Assembly: GCA_002382045.1 (NCBI GenBank)
Contig: DFZJ01000022.1
Span: 1-16,263, forward strand
Source: Syntrophaceae bacterium UBA4059
GTDB taxonomy: Bacteria; Desulfobacterota; Syntrophia; Syntrophales; Smithellaceae
Length of the DNA stretch: 16,263 nt
Direction: 5' to 3'
Shown here: piece after piece, positions 7,301 through 14,295 of the stretch
Layout of the letters: the number at the start of each line of letters is the position of its first letter
Numbering within the stretch: the stretch's first letter is position 1
Program-made: the position numbers and the translations under genes
The notes under the pieces: generated by a model
Told to the model about the DNA's origin: nothing
Databases searched by the model: none
The model's input: the letters and a program-made list of their open reading frames with translations, nothing else

Positions 7301-8747
7301 CGACGATAAATTCTGAACCCTTGATTTCAATGGGACGGCGGCGACCGCTTTTATCCGGTTCGCCCAGTTCCATGCGTGTACATTCAATACCCGTGACTTT
7401 TCCGTCTTTGCCCACCACGCGCTTCGGGGCAACGAGGAATTTCATTTCCACTCCTTCTTCAATGGCCTCTTCAATTTCTTCAGGCGCCGCAGGCATTTCC
7501 GCGCGGGTCCGGCGGTAGAGGATGAAAACATTCTTGGAACCGGTGCGGACGGCCGTGCGGACAGCGTCCATGGCCACATTACCGCCGCCGATGACAGCGA
7601 CCCGGTCGCCCAGAGCAACTTTTTTGCCCAGATTGATCTGCATCAGGTAATCCACACCGTGGATAACGCCCTGCATATCTTCATCGGGAATATTAAGTTT
7701 GCTGCTCTTCATGGTGCCGCAGCCAACGAATATGGCGGCAAAATCGCTTTTCAGCTTGTCGAAGGAAATGTCTTTCCCGATTTTTGTATTGAGGTGAATT
7801 TTTACGCCCAGATCTTCGATGACCTTGATTTCCGCATTCAGAACTTTTTTGGGGAGGCGGTATTCGGGAATACCAACGGCCATCCAGCCGCCCGCCACCG
7901 GAAGCGCTTCAAAAACTTCCACATCGTAGCCTTCAATGGCCAGATAGTAGGCGCAGGTGAGTCCGGAAGGACCGGCGCCGACCACGGCAACTTTCTTACC
8001 CTTGCTCGGTTTTTTCTCCGGCATATAGCGCGTCTCGCTGTTCATATCGAGGTCCGCAACAAACTGCTTCAGATGCATGATATCGATAGGATCTTCGACT
8101 TTTCCGCGCATACAGGCTGTTTCGCAGGGATGGTTACAAACGCGTCCGCAAACGATGGGGAACGGATTGTCCTGCTTGATGAGTTTGAGAGCTTCTTTAT
8201 ATTTTCCTTCAGCGATGAGCGCCACATAACCCTGCACACTGATGTGCGTCGGGCAGTTGGCTTTACAGGGAGATGTTCCCAGTTTATCAATCGCAAAACC
8301 GCTGGGAATCGCCTGCGGGAAGTGCCGGTAAATCGCTTTTCTTTCGCTTAAATTACCGTTGAAGGCGGCCTTGACAGTGATCGGGCAGACATTCGCGCAG
8401 TCGCCGCAGCCGGTGCATTTGTCGAGATTCACATACCGGGGAGCGGAAGTCAGTTTGACTTTAAATTTTCCCGGTTCGCCTTCCACGGATTCCACGGTGC
8501 GTCTTGTTTTAATCGTAACATTCGGATGACGACCGACTTCAACCAGTTTCGGCGACAGGATACAGGCGGAACAGTCATTTGTCGGAAATGTTTTATCCAG
8601 CTGGGCCATGACGCCGCCGATGCTGATCCCGTCTTCGACGAGATAGACCTTCATCCCGGAATTGGCTAAATCAAGGGAGGCCTGAATGCCGGCGATTCCA
8701 GCGCCAACCACCATTACTGCACCAACTTTTTCGTTATCTTTTACCAC
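4320..8747 (-). CDS. hdrA: Giant HdrA-type flavoprotein: HdrA interrupted by a GltD-like NADPH/FAD module, followed by a second HdrA module
   Basis: 1,475 residues, more than twice a normal HdrA. Order: FAD Rossmann motif GAGIAG (15-20) with NDCSAC (58-62); a 4Fe-4S motif C111, C114, C117, C121; then, where the HdrA ferredoxin region normally continues, a full GltD-like block. That block has cysteines C161, C165, C200, C204, C208 and C212, FAD motif GAGPSG (257-262), NAD(P) motif GGGNVA (387-392) with YRRTR (411-415), and a closing FAD motif near 529-541. The HdrA frame resumes with C624, C627, C630, C633, C636, C640 and the IQCVGSRD...CSSVCC stretch (721-741). A second HdrA unit starts at GVFVCHCGINIGGVVDV (926-942), with FAD motif GGGLAG (1069-1074), CSRYCC (1227-1232), and two C-terminal 4Fe-4S motifs (C1411-C1421, C1442-C1452). 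Three flavins plus an NADPH-type site suggest flavin-based electron bifurcation. GTG start at 8747, GAGGTG before it. First gene of the operon. Confidence 0.92.
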   Translation of the reverse strand: MVKDNEKVGAVMVVGAGIAGIQASLDLANSGMKVYLVEDGISIGGVMAQLDKTFPTNDCSACILSPKLVEVGRHPNVTIKTRRTVESVEGEPGKFKVKLTSAPRYVNLDKCTGCGDCANVCPITVKAAFNGNLSERKAIYRHFPQAIPSGFAIDKLGTSPCKANCPTHISVQGYVALIAEGKYKEALKLIKQDNPFPIVCGRVCNHPCETACMRGKVEDPIDIMHLKQFVADLDMNSETRYMPEKKPSKGKKVAVVGAGPSGLTCAYYLAIEGYDVEVFEALPVAGGWMAVGIPEYRLPKKVLNAEIKVIEDLGVKIHLNTKIGKDISFDKLKSDFAAIFVGCGTMKSSKLNIPDEDMQGVIHGVDYLMQINLGKKVALGDRVAVIGGGNVAMDAVRTAVRTGSKNVFILYRRTRAEMPAAPEEIEEAIEEGVEMKFLVAPKRVVGKDGKVTGIECTRMELGEPDKSGRRRPIEIKGSEFIVECDSIVPAIGQEADLSFITKESGVSINKWNNVDYDEVTYATNVAGIFSGGDVVTGPQTVVKAVFAGKEAAKSIDLYLQGLDMKAGREKDWTKDLADKADLTGVPKVRREKYPLMKPADRKTNFQEVGIGFNEAQAIAEANRCLACGICSECYQCVDACIAKAIDHDMKVEEETIEVGAVIASPGFEIFDARQRGEYGYGIYKNVVTALQFERILSASGPFFGHVQRISDGKEPRKVAFIQCVGSRDVSCDNSWCSSVCCMYATKEAIIGKEHAKGLEPTIFYMDIRAHGKDFDRFVNRAKDEYGIRYIRSMPSVIKELQQTNNLLIKYVNQDGSMTEEEFDMVVLSVGLMPPKEAKKLSASLGIELEGHGFCKTSLENPVQTSRPGVFVCGAFGGPKDIPETVMEASAAAACAEGLLASQRGTMITPADNPEEKDLRGQGVRTGVFVCHCGINIGGVVDVPAVRDFAATLPTVVYTADNLFTCSQDTAVKMAEVIKEKNLTRVVVASCSPRTHEGLFQENCEKAGLNRYLFEMANIRDQNSWVHMHEPEKATEKAKDLLRMAVAKAQYLKPLKPGQLSVNHQALIIGGGLAGITAALSLADQGFASTVIEKEDRLGGNYNHLYKTLEGLDARAHLKGLLEKIYKNPLITVVTSAHIEKIEGFIGNYKTTVKAKDGEKVFEHGIVLVATGAYENKPKEYLYGQNAKVQSQRELETLIYEKDPKLAAVKNVVMIQCAGSRDKERPYCSRYCCGEAIKNALELKAADPSRDITILYRDIRTFAFKEDYYKKAREANIKFISYEENRKPEVVAAGDKLEVKVLDPILNENVTLPADVVALSIGVVPNPENAAIGQMLKIPTNQDGFFLEAHVKLRPVDFATDGVFMCGMSHSPKYSDETITSANAAVSRACLVLSLDFIEAEGKTAYVNKERCSACGLCEINCPYSAIRVNAAEGVAEVNAVLCKGCGVCTASCRMNAADLNGFNNEEVLAQIFNLN

Positions 8748-8792
8748 GTGATTACACCTCGTAATTTATATAAAGAAGCCTTGTGAAAACCT

Positions 8793-8811
8793 GTCTGACA
8801 CACCGTCTGAC
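8793..8811. repeat. Two direct copies of GTCTGAC in the hdrA leader
   Basis: GTCTGAC occurs at 8793-8799 and again at 8805-8811, a 12-base period. Both lie in the presumed untranslated leader of hdrA, downstream of the extended -10. They could be half-sites for a regulator, but seven-base repeats can also arise by chance. Confidence 0.4.
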
Positions 8812-8873
8812 CAGCGACCGTCGGCTAACATAATTTATTTATCATGTCAAGGGCAGAAGATTGATTTATTTGA

Positions 8874-8882
8874 ATTATAGCA
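8874..8882 (-). promoter_or_regulatory. Extended -10 promoter of the hdr operon
   Basis: The minus strand reads TGCTATAAT at 8882-8874: a perfect TATAAT with the TGN extension that can replace a good -35. The 17- to 19-base-distant -35 regions are only AT-rich (TATTAT, TTATTA), so this would be an extended -10 type. Transcription would begin near 8867 and give a leader of about 120 bases before the GTG of hdrA. Confidence 0.55.
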
Positions 8883-8892
8883 CTTAAGTGCT
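8879..8892. promoter_or_regulatory. Perfect 14-bp palindrome over the hdr promoter (candidate operator)
   Basis: AGCACTTAAGTGCT is a perfect dyad that overlaps the TG extension and first base of the -10 element. A protein bound here would cover the promoter spacer, which fits repression. No known regulator site (Rex, FNR, FadR) is matched well enough to name. As an alternative it could form a 5-bp hairpin in RNA leaving yihA, but no U-tract follows, so it is a poor terminator. Confidence 0.5.
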
Positions 8893-8940
8893 TGAAATAA
8901 TAAATTTAAATATTTGACCAACGTTCATATAAAACACAGT

Positions 8941-9540
8941 TTAACGGCATTCCAGTGAAGACAGGTGGTTTTCGAGAAACTGCCAGAGTTCTTCTTTGCC
9001 TTTTTGCGTTTTCGCCGAGAAAAGAATTGTTTTTTTCTGGGTGTCCGCCCCCAACGCTTTCTCGATAAGCTTCTTTCGTCCTAAGGTCTGATTATTTGAT
9101 AATTTATCGACCTTGGTTAAGATGGATATGTAGGGAATATGATACTCTTCCAGCCAGGCGCGCAAAGATAAGTCATCATCACTGGGATCGCGGCGGATAT
9201 CCAGAATAAAAATGACCATGGCCAGATTCTGCCGTTCGCGCAGATAGGTTTCTATCATGTTTCCCCAATCTTTTTTAACGGACTGGGACACCTTGGCAAA
9301 ACCATAACCCGGCAGATCGACAAATGAGATGGCCCCATTGATGTCAAAAAAATTAATCAACTGAGTGCGCCCCGGCGTGTTGCTGGTTTTAGCCAGTTTT
9401 TTCCGCCCGACCAGCGTATTCATCAGAGATGATTTTCCGACATTGGAACGTCCCACAAAAGCAATTTCCGGCATGGTCGCGGGAGGATACTGAGCCGGCC
9501 ACACGGCACTTTTTATAAATTCCGCACTGGTAATTTTCAT
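8941..9540 (-). CDS. engB: Ribosome-assembly GTPase YihA/EngB (YsxC)
   Basis: 199 residues, the standard length of this TrmE-Era-class GTPase, which helps assemble the 50S subunit. All GTPase motifs are visible: G1 GRSNVGKS (30-37), the G2 threonine in TPGRT (55-59), G3 DLPGYG (75-80), G4 TKVD (142-145) and G5 SAK (175-177). The SNVGKS and DLPGYGFA sequences are characteristic of the YihA branch. ATG at 9540, with only a weak ribosome site (AAAG) in view. It follows the response-regulator gene by 39 bases on the same strand, so it is probably read through from that operon. The link is likely positional rather than functional. Confidence 0.97.
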   Translation of the reverse strand: MKITSAEFIKSAVWPAQYPPATMPEIAFVGRSNVGKSSLMNTLVGRKKLAKTSNTPGRTQLINFFDINGAISFVDLPGYGFAKVSQSVKKDWGNMIETYLRERQNLAMVIFILDIRRDPSDDDLSLRAWLEEYHIPYISILTKVDKLSNNQTLGRKKLIEKALGADTQKKTILFSAKTQKGKEELWQFLENHLSSLECR

Positions 9541-9579
9541 AAATTTACTTTAGCGCATATCTCAGAGGAAGGCGCAAGG

Positions 9580-10962
9580 TTATTCTTTCTCAAAAGAGAT
9601 CCCGTACTTTTCCAGCTTCCGTTCGAACGTGGGGCGGGAAATCCCCAGTGTTTCGCAGATTTCTCCTTTGTTTTTGTCCGTTTCCTTGATGATTTTACGG
9701 ATGTAACGTTCTTCAACCTGATCGAGGGTTAAAAATTTACCCGGTTCTTCCGGTGTAAACACATCCGCGGTTTGATCTTTTGGCGCGGCAATGGACGGAT
9801 CATCCTTGCCCAATTCCGGAAAATCACCAACGCCCAGCACCTGACCCTTGGCAACGACGCAGGCTCTCACCAGCAGATTCTCCAGTTCGCGGATATTGCC
9901 CGGCCAGTCATAGTTCATAAACTTTTCCATCATCTCGCCGGAGACACCGACAATTTTTTTATGCAGATCCAGATTGATTTTGGAAAGCAGATAATCAATC
10001 AACGGCGCGATATCCTGGCGGCGCCTCCTGAGCGGAGGCAGATTAATGGCAACAATATTTAAACGGTAATACAGGTCATCCCGGAATTTGCCCTCCTTAA
10101 CCATGGTTCTCAAATCCTTGTTGGTCGCGGCCATAATGCGGGCATGGACTTTCACCCGGTCTTTGCCTCCCACGCGCTCGAATTCCATTTCCTGCAAAAC
10201 ACGCAGGAGTTTGGCCTGCAGATTGACGGACATTTCACTGATTTCATCCAGAAAGACGGTGCCGAAGCGGGCCAGCTCAAATTTGCCCAGCTTTCGGGCA
10301 ATGGCCCCGGTAAACGAGCCCTTTTCATGCCCAAATAATTCCGATTCCAATAAAGTTTCAACGATGGCTGAACAGTTCACCGCAATAAACGGTTCATCGG
10401 GCGAAGTGTTATTGTGAATAACCTTGGCGATTAATTCCTTGCCTGTTCCGCTCTCGCCCTGAATGAGGACGGTTGTGCGGCTTTTGGAAACCGTGCCGAT
10501 TGTCTTGAAAATGTCCCGCATCTCGTTGCCGGTGCCGATGATATCACCAACCCGGAAAGTACGGGAAGGCTCCATCAAAAGGCCATCGATTTTTTTCTCC
10601 ATTTCCAGAGACTTCAGGGCTTTCTTGATCGCCAGGTCCAGTTCATCGACATTGACCGGCTTATGGATATAATCGAAAGCGCCACCCTTCATGGCATTGA
10701 TGGTGGTTTCCATGTCATGGAAAGCGGTAATCATGATGACCTTTATATTTTCATTTTCTTCCTTGAGGTCCTCCAGTACGGAGAATCCGTCCACATCCGG
10801 CAGTCGGATATCCAGAATGACCACATCCGAGGGTTCCTGCACGTATTTATTCAACCCGTCGGTGCCGGTCAGGGCTGTCCTTACGGCGTAGCCCTCTTCC
10901 GTTAAATACAAATCCAGCGTTTCCACAATCGATTCATCATCATCAATAACCAGAATACTCGC
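9580..10962 (-). CDS. NtrC-family sigma-54-dependent response regulator
   Basis: 460 residues from the chosen start. The receiver domain (1-120) has the acidic triad D8-D9-D10, phospho-acceptor D52 in VVILDIRLPD, and the YIHKP lysine near residue 101. The AAA+ domain has Walker A GESGTGKE (169-176), the sigma-54 contact loop as GSFTGA (215-220; most relatives have GAFTGA), Walker B VFLDEISE (236-243), and YYRLN with the arginine finger region. The C-terminus is a Fis-type helix-turn-helix (about 420-455, with GEICETLGISRPTF). It should activate sigma-54 promoters after phosphorylation by the kinase encoded 60 bases upstream. An ATG at 10983 is possible, but the one at 10962 opens the canonical receiver sequence (MASILVIDDD) and has AAGG about nine bases before it. 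A likely target is the -24/-12 promoter of the divergent atpE unit. Confidence 0.95.
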   Translation of the reverse strand, partial: ASILVIDDDESIVETLDLYLTEEGYAVRTALTGTDGLNKYVQEPSDVVILDIRLPDVDGFSVLEDLKEENENIKVIMITAFHDMETTINAMKGGAFDYIHKPVNVDELDLAIKKALKSLEMEKKIDGLLMEPSRTFRVGDIIGTGNEMRDIFKTIGTVSKSRTTVLIQGESGTGKELIAKVIHNNTSPDEPFIAVNCSAIVETLLESELFGHEKGSFTGAIARKLGKFELARFGTVFLDEISEMSVNLQAKLLRVLQEMEFERVGGKDRVKVHARIMAATNKDLRTMVKEGKFRDDLYYRLNIVAINLPPLRRRRQDIAPLIDYLLSKINLDLHKKIVGVSGEMMEKFMNYDWPGNIRELENLLVRACVVAKGQVLGVGDFPELGKDDPSIAAPKDQTADVFTPEEPGKFLTLDQVEERYIRKIIKETDKNKGEICETLGISRPTFERKLEKYGISFEKE

Positions 10963-11022
10963 CATAATCGTAACCTTCGCCATTCATGGATTTCTTGAGC
11001 TTCTTCATCTGTTTTCAGATTT

Positions 11023-13614
11023 TTAGTTTCTTGGAACGCTGCGCCTCTCGCCGCAGGGCAGCGTAACACAAACTTTGGTTCCTTTATCCTTTTCACTGAT
11101 AATTTCTATTTTCCCCTGATGCAGTTCCACAATTTTTGATACCTGTGAAAGCCCGAGGCCTGTGCCATATTTTTTCTTGGTAAAAAACGGATTAAACAGA
11201 TGGGGCATGTCTTCCTCATCAATACCGCAACCATTGTCCTCCACAACAACCAGCACCGCAGGCGGTTGACTGCCGATGCTGCGGGCATAGATGCGAATGG
11301 AACCTTGTTCCTCAACCGCTTCGGCGGCGTTACGGATAATATTTAAAAAAGCATCCGTCATCATGGCCATATCCACGTTGACCTGAGGAATTTCATTCAC
11401 TTCCAGTTTGATGGTCACCTGTTTATCGTGAAGGACTTTTTCCGCCAGAGCAATGGCCTGTTCTAATACTTTAATGAGATCGGCGGGAACTATTTTAGGA
11501 TCTACCGGTTTGGCAAATACCAGCACGTTATTAACCAGCTCTTCGAGGTGTTCAACTTCCTTTTGCGCAATTTTAAATCTTTTGAGATCGTTTCCCTCCG
11601 GCGTCATGCGTTTTTCCAGAATCTGCAAACTCATTTTAATGGAGGACAGAGGGTTGCGAATTTCATGAGCAATACCGGCGGAAAGCTGCCCCAGTGCCGC
11701 AAGTTTCTGGCTGTTATAGAGTTTCTTTTCCAGATTTTTAAATTCAGTGATATCTCTTTGCACCAATATGTAATGATCCGTCCCGATGACCGGCGACGTC
11801 GTGACCATCCAATTGATCTTGGAACCGTCCTTCGTTGTGGTTTCAATCTCGTAAGGGGTGTAAATTCCCTGTTTGGCGGCATCCCATTTGGACATCACGA
11901 AATTTTCATCTTCCGGAGCCACAAACTTCAGAAAATGTTTTCCCTTGAATTCACTTTTAGGATTTTTCAATCCCCAACTGATAAAATTGATAATGCCGTC
12001 CTTGTCCAGTTCATAGATCTTATCGGGCAGACTCTTCACAATCGATTGCAGATAGTTATAAACGCCTTCTATCTCGCGCCGCAGCTCGATATTTTCAGCC
12101 AGTTCGTTTTGCAGTGTCTCGGCATATTCCCGCAAGCTGCGCGTGAGTTCCTGCTCACGGGAAACATCCTGAAGGGTTTCAATGGCCGCAATGATATTGC
12201 CTTCCTCATCATAAATAGGCGCTGCCAGAAAATACAGATAACGGCTTTGTCCGCCAAGGTTCTCATAATAATCCGTTGCCTCATAAGCCCCGATCACCTT
12301 GTCCGATTTTTTAATATTCTTAGTGCCGTAGAACTTACCCAGGCCTTCTATATCGTTATCCACAATTAAATCGGCAATCATGGGCCGGGGAACGGAATAA
12401 AAAGGTATGTAATGACGGTTTGTGCCAACCATATCATCCGCTGAATAACCGGTCAGCTCCATACACGCCCGGTTCCAGAGGATAACCTGATGCGCTTTGT
12501 TGATGACAAAACTGGGGATGGGCGATCCCTCGATGATCCCGTCAATCGTTTTCTTTTCTCTGAGCAGTTTTTCCTGCCAGGCTTCACGCTCTTTGAGTCT
12601 TTCATACTCTTCCCGTACCCGTATTCTTCTGCCTTCACGAAAAGCAAAATAAATACCGACGATCACCAGGACCAAAATCAGCACGAGCGCGCTGAACATG
12701 GTGTAAATAAAGGTGGTGCGAACGGGCGCAATAACACGACTGTAAGGCGCCGTTACCATCACATACCAGGTGTTTCCGGCAATCTGAAGCGGGGAGTAGG
12801 CGATAACGCTTCGCTGCATTTTATTATTAGACTGGAGAATCTGCGTATCCAGGTGCCTGCCGCTATCGGAAGGAAAAAAGATTTTGATCCCTTGATTGTT
12901 TTTCACCAGATCGGCAATGTTTTTTCCGATAAACGATGAATGGGGATGCAGCAACACCCGGCCCTGTTGATTTAACAGCCACAAGTCTCCCAGCTGATTG
13001 TCCTTGATTTGTTTTTCACAGGCATCGACCAGTTCAGACAATGAAAAAGACACCATCCACGCGCCGGCAAAAACATTATTAGGCAGCCAGACGGGATAGC
13101 CCCAGATTAAATACCAATTCTGTTTTGGAGAAAAAGAATCTTTGGGCAGTTTATCCGATAAAGCCAAATTTAAATACTGCCCTTTCTGAAGTTTCATGGC
13201 CCTGAAATGGCTCGCCAGATCAACGGCGGGAAGAGCGCCCTGCGGCAGAATGCATCTTATTTTTTCATTCGGATCAAATACCAGCACTGCATTGATTGCA
13301 TTTTCCCATACGGGATAAAGCACTTCCATTTTCCAATAATCTTCTTGTGTCAGTTTTTTTCGGTTGGAATCAAAGAACGAAAAAAGGACAATATTTTTTT
13401 CCACCTGCGAAAAGATTTCCGTTAATCGAACCGATGCGTTTTGAGCGGATGCTAACTGTTGACGGCTGAATAAATCAACCATCTCTTTTTCACGGGCATT
13501 GTTCACCGTCAAAGCCAGCAGGAGAATCAGAAGAATAACAATGATGCCGGCCAACCAGATACGGATATTCAATGCTTGACGCAGAAGCTTGTATGCTTTC
13601 TTAAGCAAAGTCAC
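11023..13614 (-). CDS. Membrane sensor histidine kinase (Cache-PAS-PAS-HisKA-HATPase)
   Basis: 863 residues. Membrane segment 1 (about 19-37), an extracytoplasmic Cache-like domain (about 40-295) with the LWLLNQQGRVLLHPH stretch, and membrane segment 2 (about 301-325). A charged linker/coiled coil (326-355), PAS 1 (about 356-485), a second coiled coil, and PAS 2 (about 520-625) follow. The kinase core has an H-box with H650 in AGIAHEIRNPLSS, an N-box with N758 and N762, a G1 box EDNGCGID (792-799), and a G2 box YGTGLGLS (816-823). It is an NtrB-like/class I kinase paired with the NtrC-type regulator downstream. The ligand of the Cache domain is unknown; such domains usually bind small organic acids or amino acids. 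The start is GTG at 13614, directly after the stop codon of the preceding 59-residue gene, with AAGGA about 14 bases away. That points to translational coupling. Confidence 0.95.
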   Translation of the reverse strand: MTLLKKAYKLLRQALNIRIWLAGIIVILLILLLALTVNNAREKEMVDLFSRQQLASAQNASVRLTEIFSQVEKNIVLFSFFDSNRKKLTQEDYWKMEVLYPVWENAINAVLVFDPNEKIRCILPQGALPAVDLASHFRAMKLQKGQYLNLALSDKLPKDSFSPKQNWYLIWGYPVWLPNNVFAGAWMVSFSLSELVDACEKQIKDNQLGDLWLLNQQGRVLLHPHSSFIGKNIADLVKNNQGIKIFFPSDSGRHLDTQILQSNNKMQRSVIAYSPLQIAGNTWYVMVTAPYSRVIAPVRTTFIYTMFSALVLILVLVIVGIYFAFREGRRIRVREEYERLKEREAWQEKLLREKKTIDGIIEGSPIPSFVINKAHQVILWNRACMELTGYSADDMVGTNRHYIPFYSVPRPMIADLIVDNDIEGLGKFYGTKNIKKSDKVIGAYEATDYYENLGGQSRYLYFLAAPIYDEEGNIIAAIETLQDVSREQELTRSLREYAETLQNELAENIELRREIEGVYNYLQSIVKSLPDKIYELDKDGIINFISWGLKNPKSEFKGKHFLKFVAPEDENFVMSKWDAAKQGIYTPYEIETTTKDGSKINWMVTTSPVIGTDHYILVQRDITEFKNLEKKLYNSQKLAALGQLSAGIAHEIRNPLSSIKMSLQILEKRMTPEGNDLKRFKIAQKEVEHLEELVNNVLVFAKPVDPKIVPADLIKVLEQAIALAEKVLHDKQVTIKLEVNEIPQVNVDMAMMTDAFLNIIRNAAEAVEEQGSIRIYARSIGSQPPAVLVVVEDNGCGIDEEDMPHLFNPFFTKKKYGTGLGLSQVSKIVELHQGKIEIISEKDKGTKVCVTLPCGERRSVPRN

Positions 13615-13794
13615 TTAGTCTTCATTATCCTTATGATTTTCTTTTTGAGACATCTTGATGCCGATTAAAACATAAACCAGGATTGCTGCCGTCAGCGAAA
13701 TCAGCAGTTTTGCCAGACCACTTTCGATCTTTAAAAGATAAGCGCAAATAAGCCAGACGATCGGATAGGTGATGGCGGTTAAAATTTCCTGCAT
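13615..13794 (-). CDS. Small two-helix membrane protein upstream of the histidine kinase
   Basis: 59 residues, too short for most gene callers. It begins MQEILTAITYPIVWLICAYL, has two hydrophobic stretches (about 5-20 and 28-46), and ends in a charged tail, KMSQKENHKDNED. The ATG at 13794 has AAGGA seven bases upstream. Its TAA (13617-13615) is immediately followed by the GTG of the histidine kinase, so the two genes abut without a gap and are probably translated together. No family is recognised. It could be an accessory subunit that modulates the kinase in the membrane, or a leader whose translation sets kinase output; neither can be shown from sequence. It is supported by the ribosome site, the coding-like codon use and the tight coupling. 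Confidence 0.7.
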   Translation of the reverse strand: MQEILTAITYPIVWLICAYLLKIESGLAKLLISLTAAILVYVLIGIKMSQKENHKDNED

Positions 13795-13849
13795 AAATAA
13801 TCCTTATATGATGTGACTTCTTTATTTTTTATCAATTTGCGTTTTTTTG

Positions 13850-13878
13850 ATCGTAACGACATTGTCACAAAATTTCAA
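13850..13878 (-). promoter_or_regulatory. Sigma-70 type promoter of the kinase/regulator operon
   Basis: On the minus strand TTGAAA (13878-13873) is followed after exactly 17 bases by TACGAT (13855-13850): five of six and four of six matches to consensus. It lies about 55 bases upstream of the small membrane protein ATG. It is the best pair in this stretch; a TTGACC further upstream has a weaker -10. Confidence 0.45.
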
Positions 13879-14169
13879 CAGAAATATAAGAAGGATTCTT
13901 CCGGTCAAAAGAATGATGAAGAAGGATTGCTGCCTTGAATGGTTTGTTGAATGTTTTATGGCAGGAGATTGAACAAAACATTAAATTGAAGTTTGATTTT
14001 TTAAAAATAATCTTTCTTCCGTTTGAATAATAATTTCATCTTTTCATTTTTTTTCACCCCATCGCTGAGAAACGAATTTAAGGAATCTCAATCAATTAGA
14101 GAAGATTTTTTTCATCTTCCGGATTTCATCACTCCAATTTTCAAAAATACACTTTGTGCCCGGAGGCCA
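13879..14169. other. AT-rich divergent intergenic region, candidate activator-binding region
   Basis: About 290 bases between the two opposing promoters with no convincing gene on either strand. TCTTCCG occurs three times (13897-13903, 14015-14021, 14115-14121). An inverted repeat GAAGAT-7-ATCTTC spans 14101-14119, centred about 86 bases before the expected sigma-54 start site, a distance at which NtrC-type enhancers can work. A short dyad AAGAA-GGA-TTCTT lies at 13888-13900. None is strong enough to be called a binding site. Confidence 0.35.
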
Positions 14170-14185
14170 TGGCACACCTCGTGCA
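14170..14185 (+). promoter_or_regulatory. Sigma-54 (-24/-12) promoter of the atpE-Cache unit
   Basis: TGGCACACCTCGTGCA matches the TGGCACG-N4-TTGCW consensus at all invariant positions: GG at 14171-14172 and GC at 14183-14184 with the exact spacing of ten bases between them. Only positions 7 and 12 of the element differ. Transcription would start near 14196 and give a leader of about 100 bases before atpE. Sigma-54 promoters need an enhancer-binding activator, and a gene for one is encoded in the divergent operon. Confidence 0.82.
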
Positions 14186-14295
14186 ACATCGTCGAGCGGA
14201 ACGACATGCGTATTAATTCCTCTTTGCCTGGTATAAGAAATATGCTATGGAATCAGGGATAAAAATAAATAACATGTCATGAAAGGAGACAAATA

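Noticed and set aside
8781..8790. TTGTGAAAAC as a Rex operator
   Set aside because: Only one half-site is present; the matching TTCACAA half is missing.
8845..8850. Minus-strand TTGACA as -35 of the hdr promoter
   Set aside because: No acceptable -10 lies 15-19 bases downstream (TAGCCG, TTAGCC); the extended -10 further upstream is better.
14023..14262. 79-residue plus-strand reading frame across the intergenic region
   Set aside because: It begins with TTG without a ribosome site, has low-complexity AT-driven composition, and runs through the sigma-54 promoter.
14207..14263. 18-codon leader reading frame before atpE
   Set aside because: Only a weak GCGGA precedes the ATG and the peptide has no regulatory-looking codon run; too short to support.
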